Origin: Glaciecola sp. KUL10
GTDB taxonomy: Bacteria > Pseudomonadota > Gammaproteobacteria > Enterobacterales > Alteromonadaceae
NCBI RefSeq assembly: GCF_003203515.1
Contig: NZ_BGNG01000005.1
Location: 287,685-351,684, forward strand
Reading direction: 5' to 3'
Length of the DNA stretch: 64,000 bases
Shown: piece by piece, positions 1 through 9,162 of the stretch
How positions within the stretch are numbered: position 1 is the stretch's first letter
Layout: each line of letters begins with the position of its first letter
Program-made: the position numbers and the translations under genes
Notes under the pieces: generated by a model
The model's database searches: none
The model's input: the letters and a program-made list of their open reading frames with translations, nothing else
What the model was told of the DNA's origin: nothing

Positions 1-581
1 GTCATTATCAGTCTGAGCTGTTTTTTGTGAACTGAATCTTTTTTAACTAAAACGTCGTCCTTTATTTTGAGGATGATCAGTTTCAGTAACTCGGTTGTAT
101 TGCCTATACCTGTCAAATCTTTCAACTTATTGATATCTTTAAGAATTAAGCGTCCTTTTAAAGAAATTCTCTTATCTGCCTTTCCCTTTGATAGTTCGTC
201 GGATAAGAACTCTTTAATCTGAATGAGTTCGTCCTCATTTTCTGCAAGTGTATGTATGTAGTATTTCATTATTGAGGGTGCAAAATCGGTTGAAGCGCCA
301 ATTTCTAAACTAGCTAAATTCAGTATATCGATTAAATGAGCAGGTAACCTGCCTTCAACAGGTCTTCGTTTGGCTTCATATTGTTTGTTGACGGCTGGCG
401 TAGATTGATGAGGGAGTAAAATAACAGAATTACATGAATCGCAAACACCCACTAGCACTCTTTTCGCTAAGCCACTTCCATCACTGAATGGAACATCTCT
501 TAGCTTAAAGGTGGCATTTTGAAATGACTCACAATTTTGGCATGCTGCTAGTTGAGTTTCGCCTACTTTGTAAATTTTCAT
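1..581 (-). CDS. MqsA-like zinc-ribbon antitoxin candidate (3' end outside window)
   Basis: This reading frame starts with ATG at 581 and stays open to the window edge, so its C-terminus is missing (193 codons visible). Two CxxC pairs (C14/C17 and C47/C50) frame a segment DVPFSDGSG, the layout of the zinc-binding N-terminal domain of MqsA-type antitoxins. I do not see an obvious helix-turn-helix like that of E. coli MqsA in the visible part; the rest is Lys/Leu-rich and helical. It lies 11 bp downstream of the 98-aa toxin-like gene on the same strand, and toxin-first order is characteristic of mqsRA. The antitoxin role is an inference from context and the zinc layout; it could instead be another zinc-ribbon protein. 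Confidence 0.5.
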   Translation of the reverse strand, partial: MKIYKVGETQLAACQNCESFQNATFKLRDVPFSDGSGLAKRVLVGVCDSCNSVILLPHQSTPAVNKQYEAKRRPVEGRLPAHLIDILNLASLEIGASTDFAPSIMKYYIHTLAENEDELIQIKEFLSDELSKGKADKRISLKGRLILKDINKLKDLTGIGNTTELLKLIILKIKDDVLVKKDSVHKKQLRLIM

Positions 582-592
582 ATTTTTATCTG

Positions 593-889
593 TTAATTAT
601 GTACGCTTATAAATACAGCGTTTGGCTCAATAAAATACCACTTGATATACCAATGCCTGCCTGCTGTTTGCGTCCTGATGATATGCACGGTTATTTTTGA
701 ATTAAGATGATGCTTGGATGACACATAGTCATGACCTTTACTTCTTGCAATAATGTGGATTAAATCGTCAGTGGACAAAAAGCCCATGGCTAGCAGGTTT
801 TTTACATCAATTCGATTGCGTTGCTCATGGAGCACATTGCCTTGCCGCAAACATTCAATGACCTTTTCTTTTACTTTTTTAAATCCCAA
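593..889 (-). CDS. MqsR-like toxin candidate, 98 aa
   Basis: A small protein of 98 residues, the same length as E. coli MqsR, an mRNA interferase. The layout also fits by eye: an N-terminal helix ending in QGNVLHEQ, a middle segment GFLSTDDLIHIIARSKGHDY comparable to the MqsR helix preceding its FYKSM motif, then strands GRHWYIKWYF and AVFISV near the C-terminus. Sequence identity is low, so the family call is tentative. The only plausible start is TTG at 889. A 9+9-bp palindrome lies 11 bp upstream and the zinc-ribbon partner follows 11 bp downstream, as expected of an autoregulated toxin-antitoxin operon. Confidence 0.5.
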   Translation of the reverse strand: MGFKKVKEKVIECLRQGNVLHEQRNRIDVKNLLAMGFLSTDDLIHIIARSKGHDYVSSKHHLNSKITVHIIRTQTAGRHWYIKWYFIEPNAVFISVHN

Positions 890-900
890 ACCCTGATCGC

Positions 901-924
901 ATTGTACGACAAATATCGTACAAT
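901..924. promoter_or_regulatory. palindromic operator of the toxin-antitoxin operon
   Basis: Perfect inverted repeat with arms ATTGTACGA (901-909) and TCGTACAAT (916-924) separated by 6 bp. It ends 11 bp upstream of the toxin TTG codon, where an autorepressing antitoxin or toxin-antitoxin complex would bind. The palindrome is seen; the binding protein is inferred. Confidence 0.6.
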
Positions 925-1096
925 AAATACCTTTTTATAGAGAGCTACTCGATGATTAGGTAAGTTATCAGATTAAAACTTTACAACTACTGAACTAAAA
1001 GCGAGTTTTTAGGTGTTTTAATGATAAATTGAGCATAAAGCACTTAGCTGATGTATCCGTAGCACACATCAGCAATAGAAATGGTGGCTTAAACTC

Positions 1097-1828
1097 TCAA
1101 GCCACCGAAAACACTCGACTATAACGCTTACATAAAACGATTGAAGCAGTCACGCCAATCACGCCCGGTGCCGACCAAACCACCGCTTGCCATTGTTGAA
1201 AATCCTCTAGTAACGTGCGACCGCCAAACGCTACAAACGCGGTATATGCACCTATGCCAGAGCCAATCATTGAACTAACGTGCTCGATAATCCAAGCGCG
1301 CGGTTTGATGCTTTTTTGAAGGCAGTACTTTAATGTGCCGATCCCTGCAAGCAAACCTACTGAACCAAAGATGATATGTAGGGTAAAACCGTATTTAATT
1401 CCTAAGTAAATGAATAATGGCCCCGCGGCGATCAATAAGATGACTGGGCTTAAGTACATAGGCGATCTAAATTGTTGTAACTTATCCTTAAACTTCAATA
1501 CCGCCATTGCATGTCTGGTGGTAACAAAGCTTAAAAGTGATAAGTACAACAAGAATGCCCAAAACATTCGGTAGAAAAAAGCTGCTCGCTCTTTGTCGAC
1601 ATTCTCGCCCATATCAGCACCTTTGATGCCTATCGGATCGGCCAATACCATTAATGCCATGATTGCGCCTGAAGCAGCCACAAGATACATCGCATTGGTG
1701 TAAAAACTACCGAACTTACGGTGATTGAGCTGCCCTTTTTTAGTAAAGAAAGGTACCCAAAAAAGTACCAAAGCCAAACTACCAAAGAGTATATGTAGAA
1801 AGAATAAACTTGAATGAATGGTTAACAT
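1097..1828 (-). CDS. DUF2306-like polytopic membrane protein
   Basis: A 243-aa integral membrane protein with about seven hydrophobic segments (near residues 8-27, 45-65, 85-105, 122-142, 147-167, 188-205 and 215-235). His residues early in the first segments (HSSLFFLHILFG) and the conserved-looking NHRKFGSFY loop fit the DUF2306-type family of predicted inner-membrane proteins, whose function is unknown. A GAGG ribosome site 7 bp upstream supports the ATG at 1828. It is divergent from the two-component system that starts at 1998, so it may be a target of that system, but nothing in the sequence proves this. Confidence 0.6.
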   Translation of the reverse strand: MLTIHSSLFFLHILFGSLALVLFWVPFFTKKGQLNHRKFGSFYTNAMYLVAASGAIMALMVLADPIGIKGADMGENVDKERAAFFYRMFWAFLLYLSLLSFVTTRHAMAVLKFKDKLQQFRSPMYLSPVILLIAAGPLFIYLGIKYGFTLHIIFGSVGLLAGIGTLKYCLQKSIKPRAWIIEHVSSMIGSGIGAYTAFVAFGGRTLLEDFQQWQAVVWSAPGVIGVTASIVLCKRYSRVFSVA

Positions 1829-1997
1829 GGCAAACCTCGTTATTGATTAACTGGTCGCTATGTTATGACAGCACCTTACAGGCGTTTAGTGAAAAAGGTC
1901 ATGACTTGTTTTGTGACTTTTGGGCTATCGCCAAAAACACTCCACCTGTTATGCTAATCATTAGGAAACACTCTTCTAGCTTTTCAGGACATCTAAA

Positions 1998-3230
1998 ATG
2001 ACTCACGCAATTAGCTATCAAGCTATTCGAAAGGAAATAAATTTCAGTATAGAAAGCACTATCTTTGTGCTGACTTGGGCTGTTGTCAGTAGCTTTTTGC
2101 TGTTTTTCATGTTCACCAATCCTAATTTTGGAGCGGGTCGTTTTGCGATTACGTGTACTGCGTTTGTTGCCTATTCAAGCCTTTGGTTTTTGTCCACGCG
2201 CCAGGATTCAGAGTTGTTTTCACACAGCCTAAGAGCAAAGCTTTTTTTACTGCAATTTTTTGTTATTTTAGGGATTTACTTTTTAGTACCGTGGACCTTT
2301 AGTGCCATTTTTATGATCATGTGGGTGGCGATTTTGCCCTATTTTGTGAGCACTAAAACAGCGTTTATCTTATCGCCTATTTGGTCGGTACCGCTTTGGC
2401 TAATTTATACCTACTACTGGGATCAATCCTACGCATTTGTGACTGCAGTACTGTATTGGACCTTTAGCCTATTTGCATTAGTCATGGTTAATACGGCAAA
2501 ACGAGAAAAAGAAACGCGTGAAAAAGCAGAGCAAATCAATCGTGAGTTAGTGAGTACTCAGCATCTTTTAAGCCAAGCGACACAGCAGGCTGAACGTGTA
2601 AGAATCGCACGAAACATACATGATTTATTGGGGCATCATTTAACAGCGTTAACCATTAATCTGCAGGTCGCATCTCGAAAAACTGATCGTGTTAATTCGG
2701 CGCTAGAAAACGATGAACTCACCGAGGTAAGAGCAGCCATTGAGCAAAGCCATTCACTGGCCACCCTGCTGTTAAGTGATGTTAGGGAAGCCGTGAGTGA
2801 TATTCGAGATAAGTCAAAAATTGACTTAAAAGCAGCTTTACTTGCCCTCACTGAAAACCTGCCTAATTTAAAAATCGACCTGAATATTGATGAAGAACTC
2901 AATATCGATAATGTCGGCCTAGCAGATGGTATTATTAAAACCATTCAAGAATGTATTACAAATACCATGAAACATGGTCAAGCTGACAAAATGGAAATCA
3001 AACTTCAACAAGAAGCCAATTCACTGAGTATCAATGTGAAGGACAATGGTAAAGCAACACCCGAGACACAAGTAAAACTAGGAAATGGTTTACTGGGCAT
3101 CAGAGAAAGAATTGAGGCCTTTGCCGGTTCAGTTGAGTTTATGGCTGAAAATGGCTTTACGACACATATTACACTGCCATTGGTGACAGACTACAACAAG
3201 ATAGAGCAAGGAAGATTGACGCATGAGTAA
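1998..3230 (+). CDS. NarL/DesK-type sensor histidine kinase
   Basis: A 410-aa inner-membrane sensor kinase. The first ~170 residues hold five to six hydrophobic segments with almost no periplasmic domain, typical of DesK/LiaS-like membrane-state sensors. A short coiled linker (residues 170-200) leads to a HisKA_3 dimerization domain with H208 in the context RNIHDLLGHHLTAL, then an HATPase domain with an N-box near QECITNTMKHG and a G-box GNGLLGIRERIEAF. It overlaps the response-regulator start by 8 bp, so the two are translationally coupled. The signal is unknown. Start ATG at 1998; the ribosome site is weak. Confidence 0.9.
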   Translation: MTHAISYQAIRKEINFSIESTIFVLTWAVVSSFLLFFMFTNPNFGAGRFAITCTAFVAYSSLWFLSTRQDSELFSHSLRAKLFLLQFFVILGIYFLVPWTFSAIFMIMWVAILPYFVSTKTAFILSPIWSVPLWLIYTYYWDQSYAFVTAVLYWTFSLFALVMVNTAKREKETREKAEQINRELVSTQHLLSQATQQAERVRIARNIHDLLGHHLTALTINLQVASRKTDRVNSALENDELTEVRAAIEQSHSLATLLLSDVREAVSDIRDKSKIDLKAALLALTENLPNLKIDLNIDEELNIDNVGLADGIIKTIQECITNTMKHGQADKMEIKLQQEANSLSINVKDNGKATPETQVKLGNGLLGIRERIEAFAGSVEFMAENGFTTHITLPLVTDYNKIEQGRLTHE

Positions 3231-3876
3231 GATAAGCGTTTTGTTGGTTGATGATCAGACACTGGTCAGACAAGGCATTCAGAGTTTACTCAGCCTAGCA
3301 GACTCCATTGAGGTAGTTGCGCAAGCAAACGATGGACAAGAAGCATTTGATTATTTGAAAGCTAATGCGACCAGTATTGACGTTGTTTTGATGGATATAC
3401 GCATGCCAAACGTCAACGGTATTGAAGCCTTAAAACTCATTAAAGAGCATCAATTAGACATTCCCGTTGTGATGCTGACCACCTTTGATGATCACGAATC
3501 AGTTATTCAAGCGATTCAGGCGGGCGCAAAAGGTTATTTGTTGAAAGATGTCTCGTTGGAAACCTTAGTAGAGGCAATAGAAACCGTTCATAAAGGTGAA
3601 ACGCTTATTCAACCGGCGATCACCGAAAGGCTAATTAAAGGCTTGCAGGGAGTTAAGGGTGATTTCGAAGCCAGTGACTTACCGGAAAAACTATCGACCA
3701 GAGAGACTGAAATTTTGCGTTTAATGGCCGCAGGTTGCAGTAATCGTGAAATGGCGGAGAGTTTGTTTAAATCAGAGGGTACGATTAAAAATCAAGTTTC
3801 TAGTATTCTTGCTAAGTTGGGTGTACGCGATAGAACTCGGGCTGTTTTGAAGGCGATTGAGTTGGGGGTGTTGTAA
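3223..3876 (+). CDS. LuxR/NarL-family response regulator
   Basis: A 217-aa response regulator: receiver domain (residues 5-120) with phosphoacceptor D58 in VVLMDIRMPNVNG and the conserved Lys in KGYLLKD, followed by a C-terminal LuxR-type HTH (about 152-210) containing LSTRETEILRLMAAGCSNRE and the recognition segment GTIKNQVSSILAKL. It is the cognate partner of the overlapping kinase. Its targets are not known; the divergent membrane-protein gene is one candidate. Confidence 0.92.
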   Translation: MSKISVLLVDDQTLVRQGIQSLLSLADSIEVVAQANDGQEAFDYLKANATSIDVVLMDIRMPNVNGIEALKLIKEHQLDIPVVMLTTFDDHESVIQAIQAGAKGYLLKDVSLETLVEAIETVHKGETLIQPAITERLIKGLQGVKGDFEASDLPEKLSTRETEILRLMAAGCSNREMAESLFKSEGTIKNQVSSILAKLGVRDRTRAVLKAIELGVL

Positions 3877-3883
3877 TACGTAA

Positions 3884-4068
3884 AAATCAAACTATCGAGC
3901 CCACATTACTAGCGAACATTCAGCGCGTCAGATGAACCCACTCCCCTTCATAAAATTTGTGCCATAAGGACGTGGCACCAAAGCGGCATGGATGCCCTTG
4001 TGCGGTTTTATGAAGGGGAGTGGGTTTATCTGACAAAAGCTGAATATGGCTTACGGAGTGCTTTGGTG
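3884..4068 (+). repeat. MITE-like palindromic repeat, copy A
   Basis: About 185 bp that can fold into one long branched hairpin. It begins AATCAAACTATCGA, contains the arms ACCCACTCCCCTTCATAAAA and TTTTATGAAGGGGAGTGGGT, and has two inner hairpins (GTGCC...GGCAC and GGCATGGATGCC). It is homologous over its whole length to the inverted copy at 9163-9352, with compensatory changes in the main stem. No protein is encoded; it looks like a non-autonomous mobile or REP-derived element. Confidence 0.75.
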
Positions 4069-4091
4069 GATGTTTGTAAATCGTGGGGGAC

Positions 4092-4125
4092 CAAAGAGGT
4101 TCCCGCGTTCGCGGGAACCTCTTTG
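4092..4125. terminator. 15-bp perfect hairpin between convergent genes
   Basis: Perfect stem CAAAGAGGTTCCCGC / GCGGGAACCTCTTTG with loop GTTC, between the convergent response regulator and GH3 genes. There is no strong T-run, so it is either a bidirectional terminator or a REP-like repeat (it shares the TTCCCGC core of the REP-like hairpins elsewhere in the window). Confidence 0.5.
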
Positions 4126-4129
4126 ATGC

Positions 4130-6694
4130 TTAGTTACACTTAATGAGTGCCTCACGCCCTTCAGGTTTGACGAAGCTGATGTCGTGGACATCGACTGTTA
4201 CCGCTGCTGAGCTTACCAACTGGAATGGAATCACCAACTTCGAGAAGTCGATACCTTGATCAGCGTAGCAACCCAAGTCGATTGACACGTCTAGCCATTC
4301 ACCTTTTTCTACCGTGCTTAAGTAAGGCGTTAAATCAACACCATGTGTACAGCTTCCTGGTGCGTCACCTTCACTTTCACAACTCATGTTTAACATAAGC
4401 GGTGCGTTCAAATCGCTTTGACGGGCAATCGCGAATGAAAGCAGTGTTTCGTTGACCACTTCGGCAGATAAATCTTCGCGGAAGTAGCTTTTCGCGGCTA
4501 GATTAACACCGGCACTTGCTGAGCCATCAGTGGTCATTCTAAACGCGTCTTCTTGCACATTGCGATCGATCGTTCTGAAACTGACTGCGCCACTTTGAGC
4601 GGTTGCAGCTGTCACGAATGATACTTGACCGTCGCTGACAAGTGACAATACCCACGGTGCGACGGGTGCGCCTTTGTAGATGACGCGACCCACTTTTTCG
4701 TCAGCAGGTGCATCGTAGGTTTCGACCAAGTCATCACCTTGTGAGTCTGTTTGACTGTAATCAAGGCCATAGCCATAAGCGAATAATGGGTTATAGTCTT
4801 CATCTCCAACATTTAACACTGCATCGTATGGGTCATTTGGCCATGAGAATGATAAACGACCTTTGAAGTCATGTTGAACATCACCGCTTGCGTCTGTTAA
4901 TAACACATCAGCAACCGCCTTACCTTCTGAGCCTGGTAACCAAGCTGCTACAAACGCGTCGCTTGCGTTGATTTCAGCATTTACCCACATTGGGCGTCCG
5001 CTAATGAACACAGAAACAACTGGGATCCCTTGTGCTTTGAGTGATTTCAATAACGCTAGGTCGGTCTTTTTGCCGCGTTGGTAATCTAGGTTTTCGCGAT
5101 CACCGTGGCCTTCTGCGTAAGGTTCTTCACCAAAGACAACAATGGCGACGTCTGGTTTTTCAGTAAAGCTTCCGTTTTCACTTAGTTCAACTGAACCGCC
5201 AGCCGCTTCTACTTGTGCTTTTATACCGTCGTACATAGATGTTCCACCAGGGAAGTCATCGTTTGTATTATTGGTGCCTTGCCAAGTGATCGTCCAACCA
5301 CCCGACTGCTTACCAATATTATCTGCACCGTCACCTGCGACTAATATTTTTGAAGCAGGTGAAAGGGGTAAAACGCCGCCTTTGTTTTTAAGCAGTACCA
5401 AGGATTCACGCACTGCTTGACGCGCAATCTCGCGGTGCGATTCTTGTCCGATCAGCTCGGTTTTACCTGAGAACTGACGTTTAGCAGGACTTGGTTTTTC
5501 AAACAAACCTGCGCGTAATTTAACGCGTAAGATGCGCGTCACTGCATCGTCAATGCGACTCATTGCAATGGTGCCATCTTTAACTTGCGCAATTGTGTTG
5601 TAGTACAAAGGCTTCCACGCATCGGTAGGTACCATGTAGATATCAAGGCCAGCATTGATTGTTTGCGGACAATTGTCGTTAGTACAACCTTTGATTTGAC
5701 CGTGACCGTTCCAGTCACCAACCACAAAACCGTCAAAGCCCATTTTATCTTTTAGTACATCGGTAAGCAGATATTTAACACCGTGGATTTTTTCGCCGTT
5801 CCAGCTATTAAAAGATGCCATTACCGACTGAGCACCAACAGTTAAACCGCCTACGTAGCCTTGACCGTGAATTTCAAACAGGTCTTTTTCGGTTTCGATA
5901 TTGTCGCCTTGATCATCACCGCCGACTGTTCCGCCGTCACCGATAAAGTGCTTAACGGTGCTGATGACTCGATCGTCACCTAAGAAGCCATCTCCATAGC
6001 GACCTTGTAAACCTCGCACTATCGACTTTGAATACTCATAAACTATCTTTGGATCTTCTGAGTAGGCTTCGTATGTGCGCCCCCAGCGGTCATCTCTAGC
6101 GGTTGCAACCGTAGGTGCAAACACCCAATCAATGCCAGTCACCATCACTTCAACCGCCGTTGCTTTTGCAATCTCTTCGATTAAAGCTGGATTATTCATC
6201 GCACCCAAGCCGATATTGTGAGGAAAAAGTGTCGCGCCGATAACATTATTGTGTCCATGGACGGCATCGGTTCCCCACATTGTTGGGATCGCAATACCGT
6301 CTTGACTGGCGTCGATAGATGCTTGATACATACTCTCGGCCAAATCAATCCACTCTTGTGGTGTTGCCTGCTTGTTACCTGCGGGAAAAGAGCCGCCGCC
6401 ATTTAGGTATGAGCCAAAACCATATTTACGCATATCTTCCGGCGTAATATCACGAATTTCAGGCTGAATCATCTGAGCAACTTTTTGCTCTAGTGTCATG
6501 GTTGCTAAGATTTCTTGAACACGGGCTTCGATCGCATCGTCTTTTTTCACTTCAACATCTAGCGTTGGCCAAATATCTAAACTCGAATTTTCAGGTTTAT
6601 TCATGCTTACTTGCTCGTTTTTGTTAGTGTCGCTGCAACCAAAGGCAAACGCAACAAGCGTTGCGACAGTGATTTTTTTGAGTGTTAATCTCAT
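4130..6694 (-). CDS. GH3 beta-glucosidase lipoprotein with ExoP-type C-terminal domain
   Basis: An 854-aa exported glycoside hydrolase of family 3. A lipoprotein signal peptide ends at the lipobox AFGC (C20). The GH3 (alpha/beta)8 domain spans roughly residues 65-400 with catalytic nucleophile D327 in FVVGDWNGHG; the second alpha/beta domain follows (about 430-660, with GGWTITWQG near the active site and VFGEEPYAEGHGDR). The last ~170 residues resemble the ExoP C-terminal carbohydrate-binding fold, with a Cys pair in NMSCESEGDAPGSC. It probably cleaves beta-glucans or cello/laminari-oligosaccharides at the cell envelope. It is a stand-alone gene with no adjacent transporter. A LacI-type operator lies upstream, suggesting sugar-responsive control. 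Confidence 0.92.
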   Translation of the reverse strand: MRLTLKKITVATLVAFAFGCSDTNKNEQVSMNKPENSSLDIWPTLDVEVKKDDAIEARVQEILATMTLEQKVAQMIQPEIRDITPEDMRKYGFGSYLNGGGSFPAGNKQATPQEWIDLAESMYQASIDASQDGIAIPTMWGTDAVHGHNNVIGATLFPHNIGLGAMNNPALIEEIAKATAVEVMVTGIDWVFAPTVATARDDRWGRTYEAYSEDPKIVYEYSKSIVRGLQGRYGDGFLGDDRVISTVKHFIGDGGTVGGDDQGDNIETEKDLFEIHGQGYVGGLTVGAQSVMASFNSWNGEKIHGVKYLLTDVLKDKMGFDGFVVGDWNGHGQIKGCTNDNCPQTINAGLDIYMVPTDAWKPLYYNTIAQVKDGTIAMSRIDDAVTRILRVKLRAGLFEKPSPAKRQFSGKTELIGQESHREIARQAVRESLVLLKNKGGVLPLSPASKILVAGDGADNIGKQSGGWTITWQGTNNTNDDFPGGTSMYDGIKAQVEAAGGSVELSENGSFTEKPDVAIVVFGEEPYAEGHGDRENLDYQRGKKTDLALLKSLKAQGIPVVSVFISGRPMWVNAEINASDAFVAAWLPGSEGKAVADVLLTDASGDVQHDFKGRLSFSWPNDPYDAVLNVGDEDYNPLFAYGYGLDYSQTDSQGDDLVETYDAPADEKVGRVIYKGAPVAPWVLSLVSDGQVSFVTAATAQSGAVSFRTIDRNVQEDAFRMTTDGSASAGVNLAAKSYFREDLSAEVVNETLLSFAIARQSDLNAPLMLNMSCESEGDAPGSCTHGVDLTPYLSTVEKGEWLDVSIDLGCYADQGIDFSKLVIPFQLVSSAAVTVDVHDISFVKPEGREALIKCN

Positions 6695-6843
6695 ACAAAA
6701 GCATCCCAGTTAGTTCAGTATTAGTGCTTATTTGTTTAGAAGCGATTAAATTTTCACACCTGAAAATTCGCGTTTAAGCTCTGTTTAATCAGAACCAGCA
6801 CTAACAATCTTGTTGATGTAATCGATTTCATATATTGCATTAT

Positions 6844-6855
6844 GAAAGCGCTTAC
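6844..6855. promoter_or_regulatory. LacI-family type operator upstream of GH3 gene
   Basis: The near-palindrome GAAAGCGCTTAC is centred about 155 bp upstream of the GH3 start codon. It matches the AANCGNTT-type consensus of LacI-family sugar regulators in gammaproteobacteria. No LacI-family gene is in the window, so the regulator would act from elsewhere. Confidence 0.45.
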
Positions 6856-6960
6856 TTCAAGTCATTTGTGAACATAAAGTTAAATTTAGTAACAATGTAA
6901 AGTATTAAAGGTAAAGCGAAAGATCGCAATTGCTTTGCGACAACAGGGGTGTAATAAGGT

Positions 6961-7354
<394 letters not shown>

Positions 7355-7544
7355 GGCGCGCAGTATAGCAAGCTTGTGTGGCTAAGGCAGTTTTTAATTG
7401 GTTTATATGTTGAATAACTAATTGAATAACCGGTTTTGAGTTCAGTATTAAATTGTAAAGATGCTTGATATTGTCAACCGCAAGAGGGAGAAAAGTATTT
7501 ACACTACATGCTAACAATCTTACTATTTAAAAAAAGTAAGGCGC

Positions 7545-7811
7545 ATGACAACTATGGCAAAAGCAAAAGTGACATCTAAAGGTCAGATAACCTTGCCCAA
7601 GCAAATAAGAGAAACCCTCAACATAAAAGCCGGAGATGAAGTGTTGTTTGCAAAAAGCAGAGAAGGGGCCGTTGAAATGTTGGTGATTAATAAAGAAGCT
7701 TCTGAATTATTTGGGCAGTTCAAGGTGAAAGATAATACAAGCTTAGAAACAATGGATAAGGCCGCTGAAAAGCATCAAAAGGAAAAATATGCCAAATCAG
7801 GTCGCGATTGA
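7545..7811 (+). CDS. AbrB/SpoVT-family antitoxin (VapB-type)
   Basis: An 88-aa swapped-hairpin AbrB DNA-binding protein: residues 4-50 carry KAKVTSKGQITLPKQIRETL and AGDEVLF, diagnostic of the AbrB/MazE/SpoVT fold; the Lys-rich tail would bind and neutralize the toxin. An AAGG ribosome site lies about 5 bp upstream of the ATG at 7545. It overlaps the PIN toxin by 23 bp, typical of co-translated type II toxin-antitoxin pairs. The AT-rich region just upstream would hold the autoregulated promoter. Confidence 0.9.
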   Translation: MTTMAKAKVTSKGQITLPKQIRETLNIKAGDEVLFAKSREGAVEMLVINKEASELFGQFKVKDNTSLETMDKAAEKHQKEKYAKSGRD

Positions 7812-8220
7812 TACTAATGTGTTGGTGAGATGCTTGATTGATGATGGGACTCATGCAAGCGACTCAGACCAAACAAACCAAGCTAAAAAACTTATTCAAA
7901 AGTGCGTTCAACATCAAATACCTATTTTCATCGACGCGCTTGTATTGATTGAAACAGTTTGGGTGGCTAAGTCTGTATTTAAGCTAGATAAGCCTCAACA
8001 AATTACGCTGATTGAGCAGATTTTAAAAACTAAGCAATTCGATATAAGTAACCGCCAAGCCCTATTTGAAGCTCTACTTCACTTCGTTGAAAATCCTTGT
8101 GACTACTCAGATAGTTATATTTTTGTACAAGCACTCAAACATGGAAACGAGGCTGTTTATAGCTTTGATAAAAAGTCAATTCAATCCGGTATGAAAGACC
8201 CTTTAGCGTTTGAACTTTGA
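7789..8220 (+). CDS. PIN-domain toxin (VapC-type ribonuclease)
   Basis: A 143-aa PIN-domain protein, a Mg-dependent endoribonuclease fold. The acidic quartet is visible: D8 (AIDTNVLVR), E55 (LVLIETVW), D105/D108 (NPCDYSDSY) and D127 (YSFDKK), so it should be active. It is translated from a start inside the antitoxin gene. The target RNA is unknown. The pair sits between rnpB and the yeeN-like gene, probably as an acquired module. Confidence 0.88.
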   Translation: MPNQVAIDTNVLVRCLIDDGTHASDSDQTNQAKKLIQKCVQHQIPIFIDALVLIETVWVAKSVFKLDKPQQITLIEQILKTKQFDISNRQALFEALLHFVENPCDYSDSYIFVQALKHGNEAVYSFDKKSIQSGMKDPLAFEL

Positions 8221-8352
8221 TTATCATCGCTTGGCATTGCTTGCGCATTACCACTGACAATCAGTGCAAAACCGTATACAATCTCGCGCATCAATTTAGA
8301 CACGTTGTGTCCTTGCATTAAAGTAAACGAATTAATAAAAAGAGAATTAGCA

Positions 8353-9069
8353 ATGGGAAGAAAGTTTGAAGTCCGCAAAGTATCGATGGCCAAAACCGCA
8401 GCTGCGAAGACCAAGGTATATTCAAAGTACGGAAAAGAAATTTATGTTTGTGCAAAGAATGGCGGCGCAGACCCTGATGCTAACCTTAGCTTGCGCAGAT
8501 TGATCGAAAAAGCGAAAAAAGACCAAGTGCCTGCGCACGTAATCGACAAAGCCATTGATAAAGCGGTTGGCGGCGCAGGTGAAGACTTTACACCTATGCG
8601 TTACGAAGGCTTTGGCCCTGGCGGTTGCATGGTGATCGTGGATTGCTTGTCTGATAACGCAAACCGAACCATTACCGACGTTCGTAACTGCTTTACCAAA
8701 ACTGATAGTAAATTGGGTGCACAAAACTCGGCTGCGTTTATGTTTGATCACTTAGCTGTATTTGTATTTGATGGCGACGACGATGAAGTGGTACTCGAAG
8801 CGCTAATGGAAGCAGACGTGGATATTCACGACGTTGAAGTGGAAGACGGCAAAGTCACTACACTAGTACCTCACACTGAGTTCTTTAAAGCGAAAACAGC
8901 TCTAACAGATTCATTTGATGGCATTGAGTTTGACGTTGAAGAAATTACATGGGTACCACAAGAAACCAAGGACATTGACGAAGACAGCATGCCAACCTTT
9001 GAAAAATTCATGGACATGCTTGAAGACTGCGACGACGTTCAAAACGTTTATCACAATGCGAATGTTTAA
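8353..9069 (+). CDS. YebC/PmpR-family protein, YeeN type
   Basis: A 238-aa protein of the YebC/TACO1 family, closest by eye to E. coli Yee[20 protein letters not shown] at the start, [26 protein letters not shown] and [14 protein letters not shown], and a C-terminus [11 protein letters not shown]. Family members act as DNA-binding regulators or as ribosome-associated factors that ease stalling at proline-rich motifs; which applies here is unknown. I start it at the ATG at 8353 because a GAG-rich ribosome site precedes it and homologs begin MGR; an upstream in-frame ATG at 8305 gives a non-conserved extension. Confidence 0.9.
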   Translation: MGRKFEVRKVSMAKTAAAKTKVYSKYGKEIYVCAKNGGADPDANLSLRRLIEKAKKDQVPAHVIDKAIDKAVGGAGEDFTPMRYEGFGPGGCMVIVDCLSDNANRTITDVRNCFTKTDSKLGAQNSAAFMFDHLAVFVFDGDDDEVVLEALMEADVDIHDVEVEDGKVTTLVPHTEFFKAKTALTDSFDGIEFDVEEITWVPQETKDIDEDSMPTFEKFMDMLEDCDDVQNVYHNANV

Positions 9070-9112
9070 AGGGTTGTAGGTTTTCTTAGCAGAATCGTCA
9101 TTTCTACGAAGA

Positions 9113-9151
9113 ATCGTTATTCCCGCGCATGCGGGAATCTCCTTGGAACAC
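9113..9151. repeat. REP-like hairpin, copy 1
   Basis: GC hairpin ATTCCCGCGCATGCGGGAAT followed by CTCCTTGGAACAC. The same tail follows the hairpin at 48422, marking a dispersed REP-like family. It lies just downstream of the yeeN-like gene, where such repeats often also stop transcription. Confidence 0.6.
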
Positions 9152-9162
9152 AACAATCTCTA

